A stretch of 20,415 nt of DNA from CAYRDK01 sp043819345 (lineage in GTDB: Bacteria > Omnitrophota > Gorgyraeia > Velamenicoccales > Velamenicoccaceae): assembly GCA_043819345.1 (NCBI GenBank), contig JBDREX010000057.1, positions 1 to 20,415 on the forward strand, in the 5' to 3' direction. Position numbers and translations under genes: made by a program. Shown here piece after piece: positions 6,397-13,566 of the stretch. How positions within the stretch are numbered: position 1 is the first letter of the stretch; each line of letters begins with the position of its first letter. The notes beneath the pieces were generated by a model that saw only the letters and a list, made by a program, of their open reading frames with translations, was not told the DNA's origin and ran no database searches.

Positions 6397-6441
6397 GCGC
6401 AGATAACTTACTCACGTCTTTGACGTTCGTAAGTTATGCGC
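6397..6441 (+). repeat. HB1 hairpin, copy 3, just before mlaD
   Basis: Identical to the other HB1 copies, 126 bp after copy 2. It ends 7 bp before the mlaD ribosome site and 19 bp before its ATG, so in the transcript it would sit at the edge of the ribosome landing zone. Confidence 0.9.
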
Positions 6442-6460
6442 TCATTTAAGGGGATTGAAA

Positions 6461-7168
6461 ATGAGCAAAAAGGCAAATAAAACAGCTATCGGTGCTTTTG
6501 TTATTGGGGCGGTTGTATTGCTAATTGTAGCCATTGTGGTTTTGGGGTCTGGTTTTCTGTTCCAGCGTTCAGATAAATATGTGCTTTTCTTTGACGGATC
6601 TGTCAAAGGCCTAAACGTTGGAGCGCCTGTTATTTTTAAAGGAGTAAAAATTGGCAATATTAGCGATATTAGCTTAATTTATAACCCTAAGACTAAAGAT
6701 GTGCTGATCCCTGTTGTTATTGATGTTGAGTTGGCACGTGTCAAAGGTGTGCCGGAAGATTTGGGATACCCTGACTATTCATTGTTGATTCAGCAGGGTT
6801 TACGGGCGCGCTTAGAAATTGAGAATTTTATTACAGGACAGTTGATGCTCGCGTTTGATTTCTATCCTGAAAAACCCGCCAAGTTTTACGATCTTACCAA
6901 GCGTTATCCTGAGTTGCCGGCGTTGCCGATATCTCCGGATATTTTTGAAATTATGAACGAGATTCCGCTTAAGGATATTTCAAATAATCTGGATCAAACA
7001 GTCGCGGGCATTAATAAGCTTGTAAATTCAGAAGCTTTTTATCAATTGGGCAGGGCTGTCCAGGAAGTGACTCAGGCAGCGAAAGCGATACGATTATTTG
7101 TTAATTATTTGGAATTACATCCAGAGGCTTTATTGAAGGGCAAACCGATTCAGAAGGACGCAGAATAA
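6461..7168 (+). CDS. mlaD: MlaD-like MCE-domain substrate-binding protein
   Basis: A 235-residue protein with one N-terminal transmembrane helix (about residues 9-32) anchoring a periplasmic MCE domain (about 38-120). The MCE signature is visible in FDGSVKGLNVGAPVIFKGVK, followed by IGNISDI. The later part (YPELPALPISPDIFEIMNEI, then about 50 helical residues) matches the C-terminal helix of single-MCE proteins, which form hexameric rings that bind lipid above the MlaE permease. ATG 6461 was chosen over TTG 6455 because the ribosome site AAGGGG (6449-6454) is correctly spaced from it. Together with mlaE and mlaF it completes an inner-membrane MCE transporter. Confidence 0.93.
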   Translation: MSKKANKTAIGAFVIGAVVLLIVAIVVLGSGFLFQRSDKYVLFFDGSVKGLNVGAPVIFKGVKIGNISDISLIYNPKTKDVLIPVVIDVELARVKGVPEDLGYPDYSLLIQQGLRARLEIENFITGQLMLAFDFYPEKPAKFYDLTKRYPELPALPISPDIFEIMNEIPLKDISNNLDQTVAGINKLVNSEAFYQLGRAVQEVTQAAKAIRLFVNYLELHPEALLKGKPIQKDAE

Positions 7169-7169
7169 C

Positions 7170-7193
7170 GTTATTGAGTTATTGCGTTATAGG
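7170..7193 (+). repeat. Short 8-bp triplet repeat between mlaD and the lipoprotein gene
   Basis: Three consecutive octamers, GTTATTGA, GTTATTGC and GTTATAGG, begin one base after the mlaD stop codon. The 8-bp period and the ending change GA/GC recall the octamer arrays elsewhere in the window, with a different base word. Confidence 0.5.
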
Positions 7194-7234
7194 GTTTCTT
7201 TGAGTTTTTGTAGCTTTTAACATAGGAGTTGAGA

Positions 7235-7900
7235 ATGAAACAGGTTAGCTTAAGATTCGGTTGCGTGTTGATTTTTATCTGTTTAAGTTTGGGCGGATGT
7301 ATCTCTATTTCTAATACTCCTTCACCGCGTTTTTATTCACTTATAGCGTTGGATAAAGGGCAGGCTGTCAAGCAATACCATGTGCCCGCCGGTTTTACTA
7401 TTGGTGTCGGCCCGGTGAAAATTCCTGAATTTTTAAATCGTCCGCAGATTGTAACGATGAATAAAAAAAGGATGTTGGAATTTGCCGAGTTTGACCGTTG
7501 GGGCGAGGGGCTTGATTTCGCGTTTGTGCGCTTGATGAATGAAGACCTGACGCTTATGATGCCTGATGCCACCATTGAAATGTATCCATGGAATTTAAAT
7601 ATTGCCATAACGTATCAAGTGGTTGTCAATGTGATCGCGTTGGAATCCCGGCTTGATCAGGATATGCTTTTGATTGTTCAGTGGACGATTATTGATCAGA
7701 AGAATAAAAAAGCGATTTTTACAAAGAGATCAGAATTGCGTCAGGTTATCGAGCCGCATAGCTATTTAGGTCTCGTTAAATCTTTGAGTGCGGCATGCGC
7801 GGTATTAAGCGAAGAGGTTGCTGCTGAATTATCCTTATTGGCGGCCGAATACCAGGCCGCAGAGGTTGAGCCTCAAGAGAAAAGCCATTTGCCTTCGTAA
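7235..7900 (+). CDS. PqiC-like ABC-transport auxiliary lipoprotein
   Basis: A 221-residue lipoprotein. The signal peptide ends in the lipobox LGGC, making Cys22 the lipidated residue; the next residue is Ile, not Asp, which favours outer-membrane sorting by the E. coli rule. The mature part opens with NTPSPRFYSL and continues with GVGPVKIPEFLNRPQIVT and FAEFDRWGEGLDFAFVRLMN. These are hallmarks of the auxiliary lipoprotein family that includes PqiC (DUF330/PF03886). In the Pqi system PqiC is the outer-membrane partner of an MCE protein. Here the family is combined with MlaE/F/D-type genes and no MlaA or MlaC is visible. ATG 7235 was preferred over TTG 7229 because AGGAG (7224-7228) is better spaced from it. 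Confidence 0.88.
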   Translation: MKQVSLRFGCVLIFICLSLGGCISISNTPSPRFYSLIALDKGQAVKQYHVPAGFTIGVGPVKIPEFLNRPQIVTMNKKRMLEFAEFDRWGEGLDFAFVRLMNEDLTLMMPDATIEMYPWNLNIAITYQVVVNVIALESRLDQDMLLIVQWTIIDQKNKKAIFTKRSELRQVIEPHSYLGLVKSLSAACAVLSEEVAAELSLLAAEYQAAEVEPQEKSHLPS

Positions 7901-7929
7901 AGGGCTGTTTACACAAGGTTGCTTTTGAC

Positions 7930-8754
7930 ATGAATAACGAATCTGTGAATGTAGATGAGGAGTCTGGCATTGTTTATAAAAAATGGCAATGTTGTTCTCC
8001 AAAGGCCGTTTTTTTACTCGTTCATGGGTTAGGTGCTTATAGTGGCAGATGGGATCAGGCGGCACAGTTTTTTCTTAAGCATGATATTTCCTCTTATGCG
8101 ATAGACCTCAAAGGGTTTGGCCAGGCCGAAGGCGTAAGAGGCCACATCAATTCATTTCAGACATATTTCCAGGACATTCAGACTCTTTGCGAAATTATTA
8201 AAAAAGAAAATAGCGATAAAAAAGTTTTCCTTGTGGGCGAAAGCATGGGTGGGTTAATTGCTTTTGTCCTAGTGGCTTTTTTTGCCTGCCTGTTTGATGG
8301 CCTTATTTGTATCAGCCCTGCCTTTAAAAGCAAATTAAAATTCAGTAGGTGGGATTATATCAGAATTTTCTTTTTTCTTATCGTTAATTCAAAAAAACAG
8401 TTTATGCTGCCTTTTGATGCCATCATGTGCACACAGGATAGCGATTGTCGAAGGGCCGTTGAGAATAATGAAATAGAACATAGATTGGCAACATCAAGAT
8501 TGCTTTTTAACATTTTTTTAGCACAAAAGCGCGCGTGTACAGTGAAAGATGAAATTGATATACCTGTTTTATTTTTAGTTGCCGGCGAGGATGAAATTGT
8601 TGATTCCAAAGTGGCAGAAGATGTTTTTGGAAGGTTCGTATCAAAAGACAAGCGAATTATCTCTTATTCAGGCATGCGCCATGCATTGACAATAGAGATA
8701 GAGCGCCAAAAAGTATTTGAGGATATATTGAGATGGATAAAGGAAAGAGTGTAA
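7930..8754 (+). CDS. Alpha/beta hydrolase, monoacylglycerol lipase/lysophospholipase-like
   Basis: A 274-residue serine hydrolase of the Hydrolase_4/S33-like group. The oxyanion region is LLVHGLGAYSGRW (HG at 32-33), the nucleophile elbow is GESMGG with Ser105, the acid is probably Asp221 in AGEDEIVD, and the histidine is His251 in GMRHAL. DLKGFGQAEGVRGHINSF is a phrase typical of monoacylglycerol lipases and lysophospholipase L2 relatives. No signal peptide is seen, so it is probably cytosolic or membrane-associated. It begins 29 bp after the lipoprotein gene and so looks like the last gene of the lipid-transport operon; it precedes the glycerol operon. Substrate is inferred from context. 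Confidence 0.82.
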   Translation: MNNESVNVDEESGIVYKKWQCCSPKAVFLLVHGLGAYSGRWDQAAQFFLKHDISSYAIDLKGFGQAEGVRGHINSFQTYFQDIQTLCEIIKKENSDKKVFLVGESMGGLIAFVLVAFFACLFDGLICISPAFKSKLKFSRWDYIRIFFFLIVNSKKQFMLPFDAIMCTQDSDCRRAVENNEIEHRLATSRLLFNIFLAQKRACTVKDEIDIPVLFLVAGEDEIVDSKVAEDVFGRFVSKDKRIISYSGMRHALTIEIERQKVFEDILRWIKERV

Positions 8755-8840
8755 TTTATTAAACAATGTGAGCCGGTTGGTGAACTTACGGGTTAAACTC
8801 GTTAACACGGGTACCTGCTAACTCGTTACCAGAGGATTAT
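8755..8840 (+). repeat. Short spacer with degenerate repeat before glpK
   Basis: This 86-bp spacer carries GGGTTAAACTCGTTAAC, which contains a small GTTAA/TTAAC hairpin, and a second CTAACTCGTTACC phrase. Both resemble the flank of the octamer arrays. An AGAGGA ribosome site (8831-8836) precedes glpK. No clear promoter or terminator was found. Confidence 0.35.
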
Positions 8841-10325
8841 ATGAAATATATTTTATCTATTGATCAGGGAACGACGGGAAACAAGGCTGTTGTGTATGAC
8901 AAAAATGCACTGGTTATGGCGCACGCCTATGAAGAGTTTCACCAGCATTTTCCAAAGCCCGGTTGGGTTGAGCATGACGCGCAGGATATCTATAGAAGCG
9001 TTGAGCGCATTATTCAAAAAGTGCTTAAAAAGGTTTCCGGTAAAAGCATTGCCGCGATAGGGATTACAAATCAACGCGAAACTACGGTTGTCTGGGATAG
9101 AAATACAGGTAAACCTGTTTATAATGCCATTGTATGGCAATGCAGGCGCACATCCGGAAGATGTGAAGCATTAAAAAATAAAAAAGGTGAAGAGAAAATT
9201 TTTAGGGAAAAAACCGGCTTGCCTATTGATGCCTATTTTTCTGCGACAAAAATTGAATGGATATTAAAACATGTGCCCGGAGCATCTTTAAAAGCAAAAA
9301 AAGGTGATTTATTATTTGGGACGACAGATACATGGATTTTATGGAAATTAACAGGCGGGCGGGTCCATGCGACAGATTATACTAATGCTTCGCGGACAAT
9401 GCTTTTTAATATTGAAAAGCTTCAGTGGGACGAGGATATTTTAAAAAAGTTTTCCATTCCGGCCTGCATGCTTCCGGAGGTGAAAAAATCTTCTACTTTT
9501 TTTGGGGAAACGGTGAGGATAGGTGCTTTGCCAGAAGGCATTGCAATTAGCGGTATTGCCGGAGATCAACAAGCCGCTCTTTTTGGGCAGGCCTGTTTTG
9601 AGCCTGGCACGATCAAAAATACCTATGGCACAGGTTGTTTTATTTTATTGAACACAGGAAGAAAAAAACCTCTTTCAAAACACGGATTAATTACGACTTT
9701 AGCTTGTGGCCCGGAGGGTGATCCTGTTTATGCGTTGGAGGGAGCTATTTTTGTGGCGGGTGCCGCTATTCAGTGGCTGCGGGATGGCCTTGGGATTATT
9801 TCGCAGGCAGCTTTATCTGAGAAAATGGCCTTGTCTGTTAAAAATAATGCGGGTGTTTATTTTGTACCGGCATTGACTGGATTGGGCGCGCCATATTGGG
9901 ACGCGGCTGCGCGTGGTGCCATTTATGGGATTACGCGTGGAGTAAAGTCGGCCCATCTTGTCCGTGCTGCTCTTGAGGCGATGTGCTATCAGACGAAGGA
10001 CGTTGTGTTGGCCATGCAGAAAGATGCCCGCATGAAGGTTAAAAATTTGAAAGTTGACGGCGGGGCAGTGGCAAATAATTTTTTATGCCAGTTTCAGGCA
10101 GATATCCTTAGTAGGGATGTGATTAGGCCAAAAGCTATAGAAAGTACTTCATTAGGCGCGGCTTATTTAGCGGGCCTTGCCACAGGATATTGGAAGAATT
10201 CAGAAGATATTAAGAAGTATTGGCAGCGGGACAAGCTATTTGTGTCAAAAATGCCGCGTCACCAGGCTGAAAAATATTATCAGGAATGGCTGACTGCACT
10301 TAAAAGGACTCTTGTATTGAGATGA
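8841..10325 (+). CDS. glpK: Glycerol kinase
   Basis: A 494-residue FGGY-family kinase that phosphorylates glycerol to sn-glycerol 3-phosphate. The N-terminal phosphate loop is SIDQGTTGNKAVVYD; PKPGWVEHDAQDIY, the glycerol-contact RE pair in GITNQRETTVVWD, the tyrosine in GLPIDAYFSATKIEW, and the catalytic aspartate in GIAGDQQAALFGQ are all present. The C-terminal ATP-binding part includes KNLKVDGGAVANNFLCQFQA. Length is normal for the family. The loop reads GTTGNK where E. coli GlpK has GTTSSR, a conservative but uncommon change. The gene ends in an ATGA overlap with the next flavoprotein, so the two are almost certainly co-translated. Confidence 0.97.
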   Translation: MKYILSIDQGTTGNKAVVYDKNALVMAHAYEEFHQHFPKPGWVEHDAQDIYRSVERIIQKVLKKVSGKSIAAIGITNQRETTVVWDRNTGKPVYNAIVWQCRRTSGRCEALKNKKGEEKIFREKTGLPIDAYFSATKIEWILKHVPGASLKAKKGDLLFGTTDTWILWKLTGGRVHATDYTNASRTMLFNIEKLQWDEDILKKFSIPACMLPEVKKSSTFFGETVRIGALPEGIAISGIAGDQQAALFGQACFEPGTIKNTYGTGCFILLNTGRKKPLSKHGLITTLACGPEGDPVYALEGAIFVAGAAIQWLRDGLGIISQAALSEKMALSVKNNAGVYFVPALTGLGAPYWDAAARGAIYGITRGVKSAHLVRAALEAMCYQTKDVVLAMQKDARMKVKNLKVDGGAVANNFLCQFQADILSRDVIRPKAIESTSLGAAYLAGLATGYWKNSEDIKKYWQRDKLFVSKMPRHQAEKYYQEWLTALKRTLVLR

Positions 10326-11755
10326 AAATATATGATGTTATTATTATTGGTGCTGGTGTTACCGGAGCTGCTATTGCCCGGGAATTATCGCATTATAAAT
10401 TAAAAATAGCTATACTGGAAAAAGAACAGGAGTGCGCTTTTGGTGTTTCAAAATCTAATTCTGGTATTATTCATCCGGGAACGCAGAACGATCATCGTAG
10501 CCTCAAAGGACAGCTTTGCGTTAAAGGAAATTTCCTTATTCGTAAAATTGCACGAGAGTTAGGCGTTGATTTTAAAGAGGTTGGTGAATTAATTGTCGCC
10601 TTCAATGAAGAAGAAGTTTTGCGCTTAAAAGATCTGGAAAAAGAAGCGCGGCTTTTGGGTGTGCCGAAGCTTAAGATTGTTGATAAGAAGTGGCTTAGTA
10701 AAAACGAACCGAACATTTCCTATAAGGCTATAGCCGCGCTTTATGCGCCGACGGCCGGTATTATTAGCCCCTATAGGCTCGTGTATGATTTATGTGAGAA
10801 CGCGGTAAAAAATGGCGTTGAGATTTATACATGTCATTGTGTTGAAAAGATAGAGAAGGCAGACAGTTCTTTTCAGATACATGCTCAGGGTAAGGTTTTT
10901 AAATCGCGTTATGTTGTGAATGCCGCAGGTTTGTTTGCGGATGAAGTTTCAAGATTAGCCGGCATAGATGGGTTTACGATTACGGCGCGAAAAGGCGAAG
11001 AATTTATCTTAGACAAGAAGAGAGAGCATATGTCTAACCACTTGCTTTTTCCTCTGCCATCAAAAATATCCAAAGGGATTCTGATTATAAAGACAGCTGA
11101 TGGCAATCCGATGATTGGGCCTACAGCGCAGGATATTTCTGATAAAAAAGATTTGAGTACTTCAGCGGATGGGTTAGAGCAAGTTCTTAAAGGCGCTCAG
11201 AAAATGATGCCTTCCATCAGCCGGGATGATATTATCGCTTATTTTGCGGGATTGCGTCCGGTAGCGGGAGATGATTTTATTATTCGCCATGAAGAGAAGG
11301 TGCCTGGCTTTGTAAACGTTGCCGGCATTCAATCTCCGGGATTGACAGCGGCACCGGCGATAGCAGTCTATGTCGCTGATATTTTGAAAAAGAGCGGCCT
11401 TCTGTTGAGAAAAAAAATATATTTTCGCGCTCATCAGAAAGAAATCAGCCATCTTTTTTCTATCCCATTGAATTTAACAAAGCGCCTTGTGAAGAAAAAT
11501 CCCGCTTTTGGCGATATTGTGTGCCGGTGTGAGATGGTGTCTGCTCAGGAAATTCGTGAAGCTATTAAACGGGGTGCTACAACACTTGATGGCATAAAAT
11601 TCAGGACGCGTGCTCAGGCTGGGCGCTGCCATGGATGCTTTTGTACAACGCGTATTATGAAAATTATAGCAGAAGAAACAAAAATTGCTTTGACACAAGT
11701 GACTAAAAGAGGCCGGGGTTCTGAAATTGTAAAGCAGGATAGGCACGATGCGTAA
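10322..11755 (+). CDS. GlpA-like FAD-dependent glycerol-3-phosphate dehydrogenase with C-terminal [2Fe-2S] BFD-like domain
   Basis: A 477-residue flavoprotein. The N-terminal FAD fold opens with VIIIGAGVTGAAIARELS (GxGxxG at 10-15), and the DAO-type core contains SNSGIIHPG and GLRPVAGDDFIIR. The C-terminal domain carries cysteines C401, C403, C436 and C439 in VCRCEMVS and GRCHGCFC, a BFD-like iron-sulfur site as in GlpA. The nearest alternatives are L-2-hydroxyglutarate oxidases, but linkage to glpK, the Fe-S tail, and the flavoprotein and DUF1667 genes that follow favour glycerol-3-phosphate oxidation to dihydroxyacetone phosphate. It overlaps glpK by 4 bp and the next gene by 8 bp. Confidence 0.88.
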   Translation: MKIYDVIIIGAGVTGAAIARELSHYKLKIAILEKEQECAFGVSKSNSGIIHPGTQNDHRSLKGQLCVKGNFLIRKIARELGVDFKEVGELIVAFNEEEVLRLKDLEKEARLLGVPKLKIVDKKWLSKNEPNISYKAIAALYAPTAGIISPYRLVYDLCENAVKNGVEIYTCHCVEKIEKADSSFQIHAQGKVFKSRYVVNAAGLFADEVSRLAGIDGFTITARKGEEFILDKKREHMSNHLLFPLPSKISKGILIIKTADGNPMIGPTAQDISDKKDLSTSADGLEQVLKGAQKMMPSISRDDIIAYFAGLRPVAGDDFIIRHEEKVPGFVNVAGIQSPGLTAAPAIAVYVADILKKSGLLLRKKIYFRAHQKEISHLFSIPLNLTKRLVKKNPAFGDIVCRCEMVSAQEIREAIKRGATTLDGIKFRTRAQAGRCHGCFCTTRIMKIIAEETKIALTQVTKRGRGSEIVKQDRHDA

Positions 11756-12725
11756 AAGAGATTTGGTAATTGTTGGTGGTGGCCCAGCTGGTATGGCGGC
11801 CGCGCTTTCAGCACATGAGCATGGGGTGAAAGATATTCTTTTGCTTGAGCGGGATCAATATTTGGGAGGCATTTTAAATCAGTGTATTCATACGGGGTTT
11901 GGCCTGGGTTTCTTTAAGGAGGTTTTAACCGGCCCTGAGTATGCTCAGAGATTTATTGATAAAATAGAAACCGTTGATGGTATTGAAGTGAGCTTGCGTT
12001 CTTTTGTTGTGCGGCTTGATGATGACAAAACACTCACTTATTTAAAGCCCGGGATGGTTGAAACGATCAAGGCTAAAGCGTTGATTATGGCCACAGGTTG
12101 TCGAGAGCGAACCCGCGAAATGGTGCATATTGCCGGCACAAGGCCTGCGGGTGTTTTTTCTGCTGGGTTGGCGCAGAAGCTGATCAATGTTGAAGGCTTG
12201 CTGCCTGGTAAAGAAGTGGTGATCGTTGGTTCAGGAGATATTGGTTTGATCATGGCCCGGCGCTTTATTTTGGAAGGAGCCAAGGTTAAAGCGGTCATTG
12301 AAATTCAGCCGCAAAGCCGCGGCCTTATCCGTAATATTGTCCAATGCGTAGAAGATTTTGATACTCCGCTTTATTTTCGGCACAAGATTTCGCGTATTTG
12401 TGGCCGCGACAGGGTTGAGGGTATTGATGTTATTAAGGTAGATGAACAGCTCCAGGAAATCGACGGCTCTGGTTTTCATATTGCTTGTGATACGGTTTTG
12501 GTTTCTGTGGGGCTAATTCCAGAGAATGAGTTGATAGAGATGACAGGCGTTTTATTAGATAAAAAAACAAATTCTCCGATTTCCAATGAATTAAATAAGA
12601 CGTCTATTGAGGGTTTATTTGTTTGTGGAAATGCTTTTAAAGTTTATGATTTAGTAGATTCTGTTTCTTTTGATAGCATTGAGGCGGGACGGTTAGCTGC
12701 GGCCTATTTGAAGGGTGAGGGGTGA
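11748..12725 (+). CDS. FAD/NAD(P)-dependent oxidoreductase, partner of the GlpA-like enzyme
   Basis: A 325-residue two-dinucleotide-fold flavoprotein. FAD binding is shown by LVIVGGGPAGMAAALSA (GxGxxG near residue 9) and NAD(P) binding by EVVIVGSGDIGLIMARRFI. ATGCRERTREMVHIAGTRPA and a closing FVCGNAFKVYDLVDSVS that completes the FAD site are also present. NQCIHTGFGL near residue 45 contains a single cysteine, not the CXXC or CX4C redox pair of thioredoxin or dithiol reductases. In bacteria such as Thermotoga and many Firmicutes, this protein sits between a GlpA-like enzyme and a DUF1667 protein, as here. It probably passes electrons to or from NAD(P), which is inference. Confidence 0.88.
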   Translation: MRKRDLVIVGGGPAGMAAALSAHEHGVKDILLLERDQYLGGILNQCIHTGFGLGFFKEVLTGPEYAQRFIDKIETVDGIEVSLRSFVVRLDDDKTLTYLKPGMVETIKAKALIMATGCRERTREMVHIAGTRPAGVFSAGLAQKLINVEGLLPGKEVVIVGSGDIGLIMARRFILEGAKVKAVIEIQPQSRGLIRNIVQCVEDFDTPLYFRHKISRICGRDRVEGIDVIKVDEQLQEIDGSGFHIACDTVLVSVGLIPENELIEMTGVLLDKKTNSPISNELNKTSIEGLFVCGNAFKVYDLVDSVSFDSIEAGRLAAAYLKGEG

Positions 12726-13087
12726 TGAGAAAAATCACATGTATTGAATGTCCCAAGAGCTGCTCGTTATCGGTAGATATAGAAAATTGCCGTGTTGTAA
12801 AGGTTAGCGGTAATCGTTGTCCAAAAGGGGAGATATACGCGAAGACGGAAATTGAGAGTCCGATGAGGATTTTAACGGCTACGGTTTTGGCGCAGGGCCT
12901 GCCTTTAAAGATGGTGCCTGTCAGGACAGATAAGGCTATTCCAAAGGCAAAAATTCTGGAAGCTTCAACTGAGCTTAAGAAAATTAAGATCACAAAGCCA
13001 TTTTTGGTTGGTGATATTGTTTGCGAGAATTTTTGTGGGCTAGGTGTTAATCTCAGAGTAACGCGCAGTTTAAAAATAGAAAAATAA
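12725..13087 (+). CDS. DUF1667 cysteine-rich protein of the glycerol-3-phosphate oxidation cluster
   Basis: A 120-residue protein with the DUF1667 pattern: N-terminal cysteines C6, C9 and C13 (CIECPKSC), C22, C32 in NRCPKGEIYA, and a late pair C100 and C104 (DIVCENFCGLG). The phrases SPMRILTATV and VPVRTDKAIPK are typical of the family. The cysteines probably hold an iron-sulfur centre that acts with the two flavoproteins. The start was set at ATG 12725, which shares one base with the preceding stop codon (TGATG); the GTG at 12722 is an alternative only 3 bp earlier. It is the last gene of the glycerol set. Confidence 0.9.
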   Translation: MRKITCIECPKSCSLSVDIENCRVVKVSGNRCPKGEIYAKTEIESPMRILTATVLAQGLPLKMVPVRTDKAIPKAKILEASTELKKIKITKPFLVGDIVCENFCGLGVNLRVTRSLKIEK

Positions 13088-13109
13088 TTTATGCGAAGGA
13101 GGCCTGAAA

Positions 13110-13478
13110 GTGTCAAAAAAAATTCTTATTGTTGATGATGAAGCGGATATTTTTACTGTTGAACAAATTAGATTGGAAAGTTTAGGATATAATATTGTAG
13201 GTGCAAAAGATGCTGAGTCAGCATTGGACTATTTAAAAAAGGATCATCCCGACCTAATCCTTTTAGACTTGCTTTTACCAAAAATGCAAGGAGATGTACT
13301 TTGCAAGAAGTTAAAAGCAGATGAAAATTACAAGAGTATTCCGATAATTTTATTTACTGCAAGCACTATACGTACGGATATTCCAGAAGTGGTTAAGGAG
13401 ATGGGCGCGGATGATTGTGTGTTAAAACCGTTTGATCCGAAGGAGTTGATCGGCAAGATAAAAAAGTATATTGGATAG
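13110..13478 (+). CDS. Stand-alone response-regulator receiver domain (CheY-like)
   Basis: A 122-residue receiver domain with no output domain. The acid pocket is VDDEAD (residues 9-10), the phospho-acceptor is Asp53 in ILLDLLLPKMQGD, the switch threonine is Thr83 in ILFTAS, and the conserved lysine is Lys106 in VLKPFDPKEL. The start is GTG 13110 with a strong AAGGAGG (13096-13102). It begins 22 bp after the DUF1667 gene, so it may be cotranscribed with the glycerol operon. No histidine kinase is present in the window, so its partner is unknown. Confidence 0.93.
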   Translation: MSKKILIVDDEADIFTVEQIRLESLGYNIVGAKDAESALDYLKKDHPDLILLDLLLPKMQGDVLCKKLKADENYKSIPIILFTASTIRTDIPEVVKEMGADDCVLKPFDPKELIGKIKKYIG

Positions 13479-13515
13479 AGTTTAGAGTGTCAGAGATTTA
13501 GAGTAAAAGCAAAAC

Positions 13516-13555
13516 GAGTTTGCGAGTTTGCGAGTTTGCGGGTTGACGGGTAAAA
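13516..13555 (+). repeat. Octamer array, first part
   Basis: The units GAGTTTGC (three times), GGGTTGAC and GGGTAAAA run without a break. The sequence from here to about 13674 closely follows 5962-6120. Confidence 0.85.
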
Positions 13556-13566
13556 ACAAAAAACAC

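Larger units (their letters stand above)
5893..6460 (+). repeat. Repeat island splitting the mla operon
   Basis: The 568 bp between mlaF and mlaD contain no gene. In order there is a truncated HA hairpin (5905-5940), an A-rich linker, an octamer array (5962-6001), a heptamer array (6013-6061), an A/C-rich tract, two more octamer units (6113-6128), and then three copies of the HB hairpin alternating with two full HA hairpins up to 6441. The ribosome site of mlaD (AAGGGG, 6449-6454) follows directly. No convincing promoter or U-tract terminator was seen, so readthrough from mlaF remains possible. Confidence 0.9.

Noticed and set aside
6134..6441. CRISPR array
   Set aside because: The alternating units look like repeat and spacer at first, but the supposed spacers are identical to each other and are themselves hairpins. 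No cas gene is present.
11174..11814. Several 66-92 residue minus-strand frames inside the GlpA-like gene
   Set aside because: They lie fully opposite a well-supported coding region, have no recognisable domains and are expected shadows of codon usage.
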